A DNA stretch of 64,000 bases from Paratinospora sagittata (Eukaryota > Streptophyta > Magnoliopsida > Ranunculales > Menispermaceae): positions 10,497,001-10,561,000 of the forward strand of contig CM069596.1 of the NCBI GenBank assembly GCA_035771175.1, written 5' to 3'. Positions 1-11,656 of the stretch are shown piece by piece; the first letter of the stretch is position 1; each line of letters begins with the position of its first letter. The notes below the pieces were generated by a model. The model saw only the letters and a program-made list of their open reading frames with translations, searched no databases and was not told the origin of the DNA. A program made the translations under genes and the position numbers.

Positions 1-994
1 AGACTTTGAATCCAATAGAAATAGGAGACTTACCTGAATGTGCCAATGAGTTGGTACCTGAGGATTTTCCAATAGTGTCAAGTACAGTTCTCAATCTCTT
101 GATCTCATCTTGATTGAATCCGACTTGCTTAAGAGAATGCTCTTCAATTGATTGTACACTGAACATCATTCTTTTGGCTCACGTATCAGTGGAAGCAGCA
201 ACAACAATAACGATGCTTGGTCAGATTCCTCAATAACAGCGATGAAGGCCAAACAAGCCTCTCTTTGGCAATGAAGGCCAAGGATGGAGGCTAATGTTTC
301 TTTTATTTTTGGAATCTGATTTTTGATCCTCTTCTTTTTTTAGATATAGGTGCTCAAGAAAAAAAAAAAGAAGAAAGAAGGACGGAAGACGGAGTCGCGA
401 GAGAGGAAGTGCAGCATCGACGACAGGGTACAGTGGAATCAGCAACGCAGCGACGGAGGGAAGTCTAGTAGCAGCGGCGGCAAGGGTATGACATTTTTTT
501 GCAACGGCGACGATGTTTGTGGGCAGTGTTTGACAAGACGAGAGAAGAAAAGAAAAGAAAAGAAAAGATAGGGTGGCTTCAGCAACAAGAGGATGGAGTT
601 GCGACAACGATAAAGATGGCGAGCAATGGTGAGGACAACGATGAGTGTTTCGACAATGGAGGAACAACAACATCGAACGACTACAGAAATGGAGGAGATT
701 TCGGCTATGGAGAAACAACAACAGCTGCACGAACGACTCGCCAAGAAGCAGCGACAGCAGCAAACTACAACGACAAGCAGCGTCGAACGGTGACGAAGAT
801 GAAGATGAAGATGAACGAGATCTGAGCGACGAATTCCAATGAGATCTGAGTCAATGGATGCGATCACAAACTGTAGTGGAGCGCACAATGATAGATAATG
901 CCATTCCAGCGATGAAGGCGATAAAAATAATTTCAGTGATGAAGGCAGAAAGAAAAAGAATTCCAAGTTGTATGAGCCTAAAGCTCTGATGTCA
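1..994 (-). mobile_element. Gag-less copia element: pol start and 5' leader (runs off the window)
   Basis: Read on the minus strand, this is a low-complexity CU-rich leader (about 994 down to 200) followed by a short coding stretch with its own [21 protein letters not shown], leading into the protease region (GNxxISIGFxV) at the window edge. The same arrangement recurs at 18519-19995. The middle of gag, including the zinc knuckle present in the copia at 24534-30002, is absent. The leader is full of short TTCATCGC/GGCCTTCATTG units. The primer-binding site at 983-994 (TGACATCAGAGC on the minus strand) differs at two bases from the initiator-Met tRNA complement. Confidence 0.75.
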
Positions 995-1258
995 TGTTGT
1001 AAAAAATAAAATAATGAAAGACGCAAAGATGTAACGTGATTTGGCTCTATGGCCTACGTCCACAGTAGAAGAGGAGGGAATTTTTTCTTATTCGTGATAA
1101 TGTCTTAATGGAGGGACACCATATATATAGACATACAGGGCTATGCACACATATAGCAATAATTACAATTTTAGTAACGGCTAAATAAAACAATTACTAA
1201 AATCATCATCTTTTCTGGAAGGAAATAAATCCCACAGATTTTGCTCTTTTCCGCAACA
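995..1258 (-). repeat. Copia LTR, type B (264 bp)
   Basis: It starts TG and ends CA on both reads (TGTTGT...CAACA) and adjoins the degenerate primer-binding site. It is closely similar to the 264-bp LTR at 40187-40450. It shares a central block (TATATATAGACATACAGGGC) with the type A LTRs, but its U3 end is different (TGCTCTTTTCC side). It is the 5' LTR of the minus-strand element at 1-994. Confidence 0.8.
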
Positions 1259-1406
1259 ATATTTGCTACAAAGCATAGAAGACATCCCCAACTTCTTCAT
1301 TATGCCACACAAATACAACAAACAAATAGTATTTTGAAAAAAAAAAAAAAAAAAAGACAACAAATTCACTCTAAAAAATGCTACAATAAGCTAAAATAGG
1401 GCATAC

Positions 1407-1546
1407 TTAATGCATGAGGCTCCCGCCCTTGCATGATCTAAGGAAGGAATGATGTATGAGGTCTTACCTCTACATTGAAGAAGTTGTTTCTGACTTTAAA
1501 CATGTGAACTCTAGTCACAATGGAGCAACCTCAACAGTTAACGGCT
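1407..1546 (-). mobile_element. tRNA-derived SINE, antisense, old
   Basis: Minus-strand reading gives GGTTGCTCCATTGTGAC, then a degenerate B box (GTTTAAAGTC), then GTAAGACCTCATACATCA and GGGCGGGAGCCTCATGCA. This order matches a widespread plant tRNA-derived SINE family as I remember it. The copy is diverged and no target duplication was found. A plus-strand open frame starting at 1456 runs through it and so probably begins in SINE sequence. Confidence 0.6.
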
Positions 1547-1551
1547 CGGTG

Positions 1552-2274
1552 ATGGACTATGCGAAGATGAAGGTCAAAGGAAGACAGTGTGGTTTTCTAT
1601 CGGAGAAACTGGCTTTGAAGCTCAGTTCCAGCATATGTCATCTTAGGGTTTCTGACCTCTCCCAACCATGGGTTCCAGATGAAAAAGGGGTAGTTTGTCG
1701 AGATGGGATCACCAAGGCAGACGTTGATGAAATGATGTCTGAGTATGGAAATGGTGATGGTGATGAAGTTGGCTTTGCTGGCGATCGCGCCGGAGAAGAT
1801 GGGTACGAACGGGTGCAAGAGCAGAAGCAGGTGGAAGGCCATCATGCGCTCAGTCCGTGCATGCAGAACGTGCAAGACGTGCAGACAATGCATAATCGAA
1901 TAAGAGGATCCTCTGACGCGATTTGCAGCGACAGGTGGCTGAAGGGTTGCGATTCACGTGGCGAGTCCTATAGCGAAGCTGGACCTAAACTTTGTGCTGA
2001 GGCGGATCTGGCAACGATTAATAGGTTCCAGGCTCTGGCGGACTTGGGCCCAAATGAAGCCCAATGTCCTGTGGCTAACAAGACTTCTTCAGCATCCAAT
2101 TCTTTCTCTCATGGGCTTATTAAGGCATGCGGTAATGGGCCTATTGCTAAGTGCCAATCTGCGTCCAGAGGAGTGTGGGGCTATGAGGGTGGTAATTTTA
2201 ATAGCGAACCTGCTGGTCTCTTTACTAATCTGTCGAGGGTTAACAACTCCAGCCCGAGATCTGGATCATCTTAA
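1552..2274 (+). pseudogene. LINE ORF1-like frame
   Basis: The open frame includes ADLATINRFQALADLG, reminiscent of the NRFxxLA segment seen in plant LINE ORF1 proteins. ORF1 usually encodes an RNA-binding chaperone for LINE RNA; no zinc knuckle is visible. The frame actually opens at 1456, but that part overlaps the SINE. After the stop at 2272 a second frame (2319-2552) continues acidic sequence, which suggests a frameshift in the original ORF1. Assignment rests mainly on position upstream of ORF2. Confidence 0.45.
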
Positions 2275-2943
2275 AAAGGTCCCAAGAGTATATCAACGAA
2301 GAAGGAAGACTCCCACTAATGACGACGACGAGGTGCAATCCAGTCATGCCTATTCCAAGCAGACATGCACAAAGCTGGCCTCTGTTGGAGATTGAAGATG
2401 GAGTGGAGGTTGTGTTCTCGGAGGAGGTGGTAGTGAAGAACACCTTTGTGGATGGATCAACCGATCATGAAGAGAATTCGTTTGATGCCTCTTTCGGTGA
2501 CAAAGAGAATGTTGCTTTGCACGAGGATGATCTTGGAGTTCGTAGTGGGTAGGTATGTCCTAATGATTTGATTAAGTCAAATGTGAGCTATCCTCCCCAT
2601 TTCAATTGTTCCCCTTCTCTTCACCTTCCTATTCCTGGGGTTCCTATTGGGATCGGGGACGGACCACACACTAGCATACCTTTGAAATCTCCAGGAATCC
2701 ATGGGCAATCTAGTGACAGTGCTGCGATGGGCCGACATGTGGAGGTGTTGGGATAGAAAGTTGGTGCGGCTGAACAGTTGATTGATGAGGTGTTAGGTGT
2801 TCTTAGAAGGGTGAATATGAGACTTACAAGGTGGGATGACTTCTCTGATTGGGGGGGGTATCTTGGGAGAGGGAACCGAGACCCTCTGGCACGTGATCTG
2901 GTGGTGTCGTCTTGGTGGTGGTCTGGGTTTTCTCTGGTTCTAA

Positions 2944-4004
2944 ATGACTATTTTGTCGTGGAACGTCAGGGGTTGTGGCTCCAAGGATAAGCATAGGGCT
3001 GTTAAGAAAGTGATTGGTGGTTGTAGGCCAGATGCTATTCTGCTCCAGGAGACTCAGATGAGTTGCATTGGCAGGCAGTTTATGTGCGGGGTGTGGTAGT
3101 CTCGATTCCTTGAATGGGTGTCTATTCTAGCTTGTGGCTCAGCAGGGGGAATTCTTGTTGCTTGGGATTGTAGGAAGATGGAGGTTTTGGATAGTATCCT
3201 GGGGGAGTTCTTTGTCTCTGTTTTAATTAAGGAGAAGAATTAGAAAGAATTTTGGCTCTCAGGTGTTTATGGCCCAAATACAAATGTTGATAGGCATATA
3301 TTTTGGGAGGAGCTGGCAGCCTTGGGTGGCTATTGTGGTTCGACCTGGTGTGTGGGTGGTGACTTTAATGTCGTTAGACGCATCGAAGAGAAGGTAAACA
3401 ATAGCAGAATTTCCAGTGGGATGGCTAACTTTGACGACTTGATTCATGATCTTCAACTTTGGGATCCTCCTCTAGTGAATTCAACGGTCACATGGTCTAA
3501 CTTGCGTACTAATCCCATATGTTGTAGATTGGATAGGTTAGGTTCCTTCTTGGCAAAGAATGGACCTTGAGTTACCCTAAGGTGAGACAGGAAGCACATG
3601 TGAGGCTGGTTTTCGATCACTGGCCCCTTACTCTTAATACTAGTCAAACCAAATGGGGACCAGTCCCTTTTAGGTTTGAGAATATTTGGCTCTCGTATCC
3701 AAATTTTCACCAACTTATCAAGGATTGGTGGAAGGAAGAAGTGGCTCCAAGATGGGAGGGTTTTAAATTCCATCAAAAACTTGGGGCCTTGAAGATTCAC
3801 CTGAAATTTTGGAGTAGAGACTTTGTCGTTGGGGACATTCTTAGAAAGAAGGAGCTGGAGATTGCTATTAAAAAGTTGGATCAAGATGAGGGTTGTGCAC
3901 GTTGGTCTGAGACCAAATTTGAGGAGAGAAGGAAGGCCAAAGAGGTTCTTCATGCAATCCTTCTTCGTGAGGATCGGTTAGCAGTTCAAAAGGCAAAGAT
4001 CTAA
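2944..4004 (+). pseudogene. LINE ORF2: AP-endonuclease and linker
   Basis: The ATG at 2944 opens MTILSWNVRGCGSKDKH, followed by PDAILLQETQM, the N-terminal endonuclease signature. GVYGPNTNVDR and WCVGGDFNVVR follow. The endonuclease nicks target DNA to prime reverse transcription. A TAG at 3097, a TAG near 3240 and a frameshift around 3560-3570 break the frame. The downstream frame (3567-4004) is the linker towards the RT, ending in REDRLAVQKAKI. Confidence 0.85.
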
Positions 4005-4242
4005 TAGGTTAAGGAAGGTGATGTTAACTCCAAATTCTTGCGCAGGATCTTTAAGTAATCCTCGGTCGTGGAATGTTATTTCGAAAATTGAGAATTTTGA
4101 CGAGGACTTGGAGGAGACGGAGGATGGCATAGTGGGGGAGATTGTTGGTTACTACCGATAGTTATTCAAGGTTGATGGTCGTGGTTTATGGGGGATTGAA
4201 GGAATTGGTTGGAAGGGATTGCCAAGGGCAGATAGCTAGTGG

Positions 4243-5582
4243 TTGGAACGACCCTTTGAGTTAGAAGAGATCCGGGAGGCAGTCTTCAATTGTGAAGGAG
4301 ATAAAGCGCCAGCTTCTGATGGCTTTACCTTATCCTTTTATCAAGAATTCTGGGAAACCTTGAAGATGGACCTTAAAGCAACTATGGATGAATTTTTCTC
4401 TCACAGGGTAATTAACAAATCAATCAATGAGACTTACATTGCTCTAATCCCCAAGAAAGTTCATTCCAAAAAAGTGAAGGATTTTAGACCCATTAGCCTT
4501 ACTACTAGTCTTTATAAAATTATTGCCAAAGTTCTTGCAGCCCGTCTGAGATTGGTCCTCCATCATATTGTGGCTAAAAATCAAATGGCTTTTGTTAAAG
4601 GAAGACAAATTTCCAATGCCATTCTTATTGCTAATGAGGCGGTTGAAGATTACCGGTCCACTCAACGCGAAGGCATTCTTTTTAAAACGGATTTCGAAAA
4701 GGCTTATGATATGGTTAGATGGGACTTTCTGGACTATGTTCTTCGTATGAAAGGGTTTGGCGCTCGCTGGAGGAGGTGGATTTGGGGGTGTTTGTCTTCG
4801 GTATCATATTCTGTTTTTATTAATGGTAGACCCAAGGGGAAGTCTTTGGTTCGAGGGGTCTTAGACAAGGTGATCCCCTGTCCCCTTTTCTCTTCATTCT
4901 AGTGGCAAACGTTCTGGGGAGCATGATGGATAAGGCAATGGAGACAGGAATGGTGAAGGGCTTTTGTGTTGGAAGGGAAAAAATTAAGGTTTCCTATCTT
5001 CAATTTGTTGATGATTGTCTTTTCTTGGTGGAGAATGATGGGTCCGGCCTTCTATCTACTTGAAGGATCATTCAAGGTTTTTGTTGGATTTTGGGGATGA
5101 AGCTGCATCTTGACAAATGCCAAATTGTTGGGATTTGCATGCCAGAAGATAAATTATTGGAGGTGGCTTCCTCTTGCGGGTGCCCCATTGGGCAATGGCC
5201 TTTAAAGTACCTAGGATTGTCGTTAGGGGGCAATCCTTTATCCTTAGTTTTTTGGGATCCTGTTATCCAGACTATCTCAAGAAGTTTCCTATCTAAAAGT
5301 GGCAGGTTAGCACTTATTAAAAGTGTGTTGAAAGCTATCCCTACTTACTTCCTTTCCATGTTCAAAATCCCTAAGTTGGTGGCATGGCAGATTGAAAGGC
5401 TGATGCGAAAGTTCCTGTGGAAGGGTGAGGACAAGTTTAGAGGTGGCAGTTTGGTGAGATGGAGTTTGGTCAGCAAACAGATCGATCATGGGGGTTTGAG
5501 TATTGGCAATATGGAGCTAAGGAATAAGGCTTTGGCGGGGAAGTGGTTGTGGCATTTTCTAAAAGAAAAAGAAGCTCTATAG
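4243..5582 (+). pseudogene. LINE ORF2: reverse transcriptase
   Basis: RT motifs follow in order: KDFRPISLTTSLYKIIAKVL, NQMAFVKGRQISNAILIANE, LFKTDFEKAYDMVRWDFLDY and the catalytic box SYLQFVDDCLFLV (near 5000). The usual residue before DD is Ala; here it is Val. The C-terminal part has KYLGLSLGGNPLS and MRKFLWKGEDKF. A frameshift near 4870 and a gap between 4902 and 5091 split the reading frame. Confidence 0.88.
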
Positions 5583-6611
5583 GTTAAAGTGATGGTGAGC
5601 CGTCATGGGTTTCAACGAAATTCTACAGATGCTAGCGTGTGTTCCAAAGCCACTTATCGAAGCCCTTGGTAGTTCATCCATTCCCTTTATCCTATCTTCT
5701 CTCATCTAATTCGGCTAAAAGTGGGTAACGGTTCGAATTTTAAATTCTGGGAGGATACATGGTGTGGGACAACAAAGTTTTGTGAACTTTTCCCAAATAT
5801 TTACAGGTTGTCAACGAAACCTAACAAGCCCATTAGTGAATTTTGGATTACCTTAGAGGGTAGTGTCGGGGGCAGGCCATTCTGGTGTCTTCATCTTAGA
5901 AGGGATCCCTCTGAAAGAGAGTGTATTGAAGCCTCAAACCTTCTTGAAATCCTTGAGGGAGTACATCTCTCGAATGAGAGCGATAGAGTGTTTTGGCCTT
6001 TTGAATCTTTGGGGGAGTTCTCTTAAAAATCCTTCCTTCATCATCTTTGCTCCAATCAAGACTCTAGTTCGAATCTTGCCAATTTCCCCCATTCTTTCAT
6101 ATGGAAAGCTCGTGTTATTTCAAAAGCCAAATTTCTAGGATGGACTATTGCTCATGACAGGTTGAATAGTGCGGATATCCTCCAAAGACGGTTCAAGAAC
6201 TGAACTCTTACCCCGAACTGGTGTTGCTTGTGTAAGAAAAGCGGGGAGTCTAGTCAACATTTATTTGTTGACTACAAGTTCTCCAAAGGTGCTGGGAACA
6301 AATGGAAAAATCTTCTTCAATGGGAGAGACTTCCAAATGCTCAAGTTTTGTGGGCCTTTCCTGAGGACTTTGTATTACCACGTCATGCTAGAGACTACTG
6401 AAGAGTGGTTGTTTTTGTAGTTGTTTGGTCCTTAAGGAAAGAACGGAATTCACGTATTTTTGAAGACCAAGAGAAGGAGATAGGGGTTGTTTGGGAGTGT
6501 TCATTCTTTTTGGCTTCTCTTTGGGTTAGTGTTACTAAGTTAGCAAGGGGATTTCACTTAGGGGATTGGTTGCGGGGATGGAAACCAATTTTGAATAGTT
6601 TTGTTCTATAG
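5583..6611 (+). pseudogene. LINE ORF2: C-terminal zinc-binding region
   Basis: The frame is lost at 5581 (TAG) and resumes with VGNGSNFKFWEDTWCG (5721 on) and a zf-RVT-like block at 6110-6270 (FLGWTIAHDRLN, then WCCLCKKSGESSQHLF) with a Cys-X2-Cys pair. The tail, [19 protein letters not shown] (6405 on), is typical of plant LINE C-termini. Several stops and frame changes are present. Confidence 0.82.
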
Positions 6612-6816
6612 TTGCGAACTTGGTTCCGTATGTATGTTCTTGTACAGTTCACATAGTTAATACAATATACATCTTGTCCAAAAACAAAACCTCAACAGTA
6701 CCCAAAAAAATATACATATATATAAATAAATAAATAGTACCGTATAAAAACATATAGCATATAATATACATACATACAGACAAACATGTAAAATGTGTGT
6801 TGTACAGACAAATACA

Positions 6817-6960
6817 CGTGCTCAATTCAACTAGGGCTTTTCCCAACTTCATGGGGTCGGCTACATAAATTTGTTTTCTCCTCTCCACTTACCAAGGGCT
6901 AGGGCGACATTTAAGTTATACATAGTTATATCTTTCTTAATTATCTTTATCCACATCATT
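6817..6960 (+). repeat. Dispersed plant repeat (GGGTCGGCTACAT family), copy 1
   Basis: The segment holds TTTTCCCAACTTCATGGGGT then CGGCTACATAAATTTG and ends TTATATCTTTCTTAATTA. A diverged second copy lies at 42190-42350 in intron 2. I recall this as a common dispersed plant repeat but cannot name its class. Confidence 0.6.
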
Positions 6961-6975
6961 AAACGTGAGCATCAT

Positions 6976-6978
<3 letters not shown>

Positions 6979-7057
<79 letters not shown>

Positions 7058-7062
7058 TATAT
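6979..7062. repeat. AT dinucleotide microsatellite
   Basis: There are about 36 uninterrupted AT units (6979-7050), then a CA-interrupted tail. Apparent open frames across it are repeats of Ile-Tyr and have no coding meaning. Confidence 0.97.
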
Positions 7063-7492
7063 CTTTAATAAGTTAACAAGAAACATGTATTAGTTGAAAA
7101 AGTAGATATAAAGTAGAAAGAAAAAGAACATTAGGTTGAAAGGACAAGGTCAAAATTTTGTTTCTCGTAGATGCACTATAAATAGGCAATAGTTCAATAG
7201 AAAACTCTAGATATATAAAAAGGAATCCTAAGAATAAATAAAAACATACCACAAGTAAATTACATGCGCTACATTTATTTAGGATTTCCTCTAAATCTAC
7301 GATGTGGATTTAAATCACAAGAAAGGACGTGTAAACCAAACCTATTCATCATCTGCATTAAATCTACCATGCACGATGTGGACCTATATCCAACTTAATA
7401 AATCAGTTCAAAAGAAAAGGTTTGAATTTTGAAATAATTTTTCTTTTTATTTCCTAAAAAAAGGGAAAAATTCAAAAAAATAAATTAGTTCA

Positions 7493-9010
7493 ATGAGGAA
7501 CTTTCTGTGGAAGGGGGAGGAAAAGTCTTCGGGGTTTCATCCAATTAAATGGGATTTAGTCAAGACTACATTAGAATCAGGTGGAATGGGGCTGGAAGAT
7601 TTGATAAGAAAGAACAAGGCATTGGCAGGTAAATGGTTGTGGCGTTTCTCTAGAGAACTTGACTCTCTGTGGGCAAAAATTATCAAAAGTTGACATGGTT
7701 CGCTTGATAATGACAGGGATGCCAACATTAACCCAAAAGCCACATATAGAAGCCCATGGAAATTCATTTTTTCTATTTATCCCTCATTCCATATCCACGC
7801 CAAACTAAAATTAGGAAATGGGAACCAAATCAAATTTTGGGAAGACCAATGGTTTGGAAACGATTGTTTCAAACACATGTTTCCAACCATCTACAGCCTT
7901 TCATCCTTGCACCAAGCTCCAATATCATCATTTACAGGCCAATGAGGCATCGGTCTGGTGGTTGGGGTGCGGGTTCTGGATGTGTCAGGTCCCGAGTTCG
8001 AAACCCCTTCCTGCCAGTTCTTTCTATCTCTCATCCGGAGGTGGGTGCGGAGGTGGGGGGATTAGTCGGGATTTGTCCCGAGCCCAGGGGGGCCAGATAC
8101 CTCCCGGGAGGAGCAGCTCCCTGTGGCGGGTGTGTCTGTAGGGGTGTAAGAAGTTTTTTCTTCTCAAAAAAAAAAAAAAATCATCATTTACAGAAATTAA
8201 CAGCCATAGTAATACAGTACATTAGAATCTTCACCTAAATAGAAACCTATCCCAAAGAGCCTCAACTGAGATTGATAGCTTGATTGAAGGCTTAAATACT
8301 ATGTCATTATCTATGGAAAATGATAAAGTCTTATGGCTAGGAACCACAAACAGTTTATTCACAACCAAGTCTTTTTACTCGTACGTCAATTCACCTACCC
8401 CTCAAACCAACAATTTCAACCCAACCAATTTCATATGGAAAGCACATGTACCATCAAAAGTCAAAATTATGGGTTGGCTGTTCAAAAAATCAGCTTTGCA
8501 GATGTATGACAGAGGAGACAACCATACATGGCCTTATCTCCAAACTAGTGTTGCATGTGCAGGAGCAATGAAGAATCGGTGAAGCACCTGTTTTGGGAAT
8601 GTGACTTTGTGGGGAGGCTTTGGACTAGATGGACGGGCATTCACTGGTTTTCCTCAACGAAATGCTGAAGATCCCTTTTGTTTTCCCAACAGTGAAAGAC
8701 TAAATGGAGAATTAAAGAATTACTGGAGAATTTTGGTTTTTGTTGTTGTTTGGTGTGTTTGGAAAGAAACTTCAGAATTTTTTATGATGTAATAAATAGT
8801 ACAGATCAAGTTTGGGAGAACTCTGTTTTTTTGTTTTGCTCTTTGGACCAGTTCCTGTACACTGTCCAGGGAATATAGTTTTAGTGATTGGTGTAGAAAT
8901 TGGCAGGACATTTTGGAATCTTTGTAATCTTTGTATCTTGTTTTCAGGTGATATCTCATCCCCTGAAAACATTTTAATGTTGTTATCACAACAATCTTAT
9001 ATATAATATA
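7493..9010 (+). mobile_element. 5'-truncated LINE, split by a SINE
   Basis: It starts inside the RT C-terminal part (MRNFLWKGEEKSSGFHPIKW) with KNKALAGKWLWRFSRE following, and continues after the SINE with FTTKSFYSYVNS and [17 protein letters not shown] (8280-8582), a zf-RVT block. The 3' part has FVVVWCVWKET. The frame is broken. No clean target duplication was found. Confidence 0.82.
7938..8179 (+). mobile_element. tRNA-derived SINE with 14-bp target duplication
   Basis: The 242-bp body begins with an A-box-like GGTCTGGTGGTTGGGG and has a B box (GAGTTCGAAACCC, about 7994-8006), a GC-rich body and a 15-base A tail. It is flanked by a perfect direct repeat ATCATCATTTACAG at 7924-7937 and 8180-8193. 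It sits inside a LINE and so arrived later. The pol III promoter boxes and the duplication make the class firm; the family name is not known to me. Confidence 0.9.
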
Positions 9011-10791
9011 AATATATGATTCCTGTTAGAAGAAAAAAAAAAGAAAGAAAAAGAATCTTTTGACTTTTAACTATTTCTTGTGCAAAAAAAAAATCTAGAA
9101 TTCTCTTTAAAGGCTAAAACATTCTAGAGAATCTGAAATAACTTAGGGAAGGATGCAGCCACCTTTTATTAATTTAAAAGAAAATGAAATGATTACAATA
9201 ATTCCGCGTGAAAGGGAAAAAAAATAAACAAACAATTACGATGAATCTCTAGCTCTATGTATTGTATTGAAAAGAAAAGGTTAAGGAAAAGCATGCCTTC
9301 ACAATCTAATAATGCCCTTGGTAAAATTATTGAGAACAAACATGCTTTTTGGACATGAAGTAACCAAAGCATCCAGAAATGGTAAAGGAAACCGCATGAA
9401 AATATGTAGTTGCCATCATATATTAGTCTAAAACAGCTATAGAACTTAAATACTTCCATTTAAAAACAAAAGCTTAAAAGAGTCTTGTTAAAGGTGTTTA
9501 TGCTCTCAAGTTCTCAACACCACTATTATACATATTTTTTTATGAAACTGAAGTCACTTGTGCAATGTACTTTGACACAATATCAAATTTTCTTCATTAT
9601 ATGGTAAGATAAATATGCATTATGCAAAAATCTAGACAAAATTCCATAAACTTCTCCAAGTTGGATAATTCCAGTCATTACAATGAATCTACATTTCCAA
9701 TTGAACTTCCCGATATTAATTTTTAGTTCCAAGTCACCAAAATTAGTGCAAAATTGAATTCTTCAATCCTTGATATTGGAGCCCTATGTAGACAAGACAA
9801 CTATATCATACTTGATTTCATAAATATATTCTTAAACTAAGAGTGTGCATTATAAACAAATATACAATGAAATAGAGAGCAATAAAAATAACAATTGACA
9901 TACTAATGCTAATAACAAAATAGACAATAACAAAAGAATATAAAGAAAGAAGAAAAAGAAATAACAACATAATTACAAACACTGTTTACTAAATGCTTCT
10001 TTTTAGCTTCTCATGTGTGCAGAACCAAATTAAATATATTTTGATTTTTACTAGTCCATCCTACACGGCAACTTTATCATATAGCACCTATTGGAAGCCT
10101 AGACTACCACTATCGTACCAACACCTAAACAATGACCAAGATACTTGGGTTTCCATTTAGTGAAGTATTACATAGGTAAAGTTTTAACTAGAACCTACAG
10201 AGAAAAGTTGTTAACCCAATGCAATTTGTGAAAGGTTGATTAGTGTTTTATTCCTTCATCATATATATGTTGACCACTAACAATTAAGGCGGCACTAACA
10301 ACTAGTTAAGGCAACCCAACAGAACATAAGTCTAGTTAGTTACCACATCTTCTTTTGGCTTACATATGGGGGATGTCAAGAAGGGAGGGAATCTTATTGC
10401 TATACTTTAAAAATAAAAAGGAAAAAGCTAAAGTGACATTCAAAGTGTCCATCCAAAGTGTACATCATCATTAAACACCATTGAATTGCCTTGAATCATG
10501 TACCAACACATGATTCGAGGCAGTCCAATGGTCTATAAAGGTGATTTACACTTCAGACGTACATTTTAAGTGTCCATGTAGCATTACTCAAATAAAAATC
10601 TTATTATACAAAATGAGTTGAACTTGTTTGCAGTCATGAATTCTAGCAAAAATAAGAATAAGAACAAGAAGAACATAATAACTTGTCATTATTATAATAA
10701 TTCAACCCATCAACGAAACAACGTAACCTCTTAAGCCTAGAAATTCTTATTGGTTTTCTTAAATCCTAATATAACGTCATCCTTGGAATCA
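9011..10791. other. No gene recognised; AT-rich, probably intron 15
   Basis: I searched both strands for the next exon of the MUN gene and for transposon domains and saw neither. It is AT-rich with short simple-sequence patches. If the host gene continues beyond the left edge, this is intron. Confidence 0.6.
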
Positions 10792-10807
10792 AGAGGTACC
10801 CTAGGAT

Positions 10808-11640
10808 TTTCATATGGGGAACCAATAGTGGTCTGGGATTTTCATCTAGGTAGTTCTATATCCCCTCGGTTGGAGGAGGATGTCCTTTCTCTATTAGGTT
10901 TGCTAGCGGGATGTCACTTATCTGAGGATCATGATAAGATGTCTTGACCTTGGGACCCCTCTGGACTGTTTACTACCAAATCCTTCCATTCTTCTTTGAG
11001 TCTCATGCCCTTTCGTTCCCTAACCATAATTCTATTTGGAAAGCTCATGTGCCATCAAAGGTTAAATTTCTGGGATGGGTAGCTTCTCATGGAAAGATGA
11101 ATACAGGGAACAGACTGCAAAAGAGGTTCCCATATATGTGCTTATTTCCACAGTGGTGCTATCTTTGCAAACAAGAGTTGGAATCTGTACGGAACGTTTG
11201 TTGGCAGTGCCCTTTTGCCAGCGAGGTATGGAGTAGATGGAAGAGCTATCTCCCAGTCATGAGCAATAATGAGTTTGTTGAGGAAAACATAAATATTTTC
11301 CCATTTATTAGTAGTGTTCAGTCACCATGGAGAGATCATTGGAAGGTGGTATGTCTGGCAGTTCTATGGTCTATTTGGAAGGAACGGAATAGAAGGGTGT
11401 TTCATGATGAGTTTTCATCGGCTGCTAAAGTGTGGGAGTCTTCTCATCTTTTAGCGTCTTTTTGGGTAGCCAATAGTGGCTTATCCAAAGGTTACGGGTT
11501 GGGTGATAGGCTTAGGGGCTAGGGAAATCTTGTATTTGTTTAGGGATGTGGATAGCTACACTTGTCTTATACAAACTTTTAAGTTTTATCTTTTACTTTT
11601 ATATATACAATACCTCTTAGTTTCTTTTAAAAAAAAAAAA
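10808..11640 (+). mobile_element. 5'-truncated LINE with target duplication
   Basis: The insert carries the C-terminal zf-RVT region (10944-11522: [19 protein letters not shown], then CYLCKQELESVRNVCWQCPF) and VLWSIWKERNRRVFHDEF, ending in an A tail (11629-11640). It is flanked by AGAGGTACCCTAGGAT (10792-10807) and AGAGTTACCCTAGGAT (11641-11656), 15 of 16 bases identical. A 192-codon frame is still open, so it is one of the younger LINE copies here. Confidence 0.92.
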
Positions 11641-11656
11641 AGAGTTACCCTAGGAT

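Larger units (their letters stand above)
1547..6690 (+). mobile_element. L1-type LINE, near full length but decayed
   Basis: The order is an ORF1-like frame, an AP-endonuclease, a reverse transcriptase, an RNase H/zinc-finger C-terminal part and a 3' UTR ending in an A-rich tract near 6680. Every domain carries stops or frameshifts. It is the longest of many LINE copies in the window. The 5' end is uncertain because a SINE lies against it and no target duplication was recognised. Confidence 0.85.

Noticed and set aside
439..1026. 195-codon minus-strand frame as a gene
   Set aside because: Same reason: low-complexity copia leader running into an LTR.
6871..7068. Ile/Tyr repeat protein
   Set aside because: It is a translation of the AT microsatellite.
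7756..8238. 160-codon plus-strand frame as a gene
   Set aside because: It runs from LINE sequence through the SINE; it is a chance frame.
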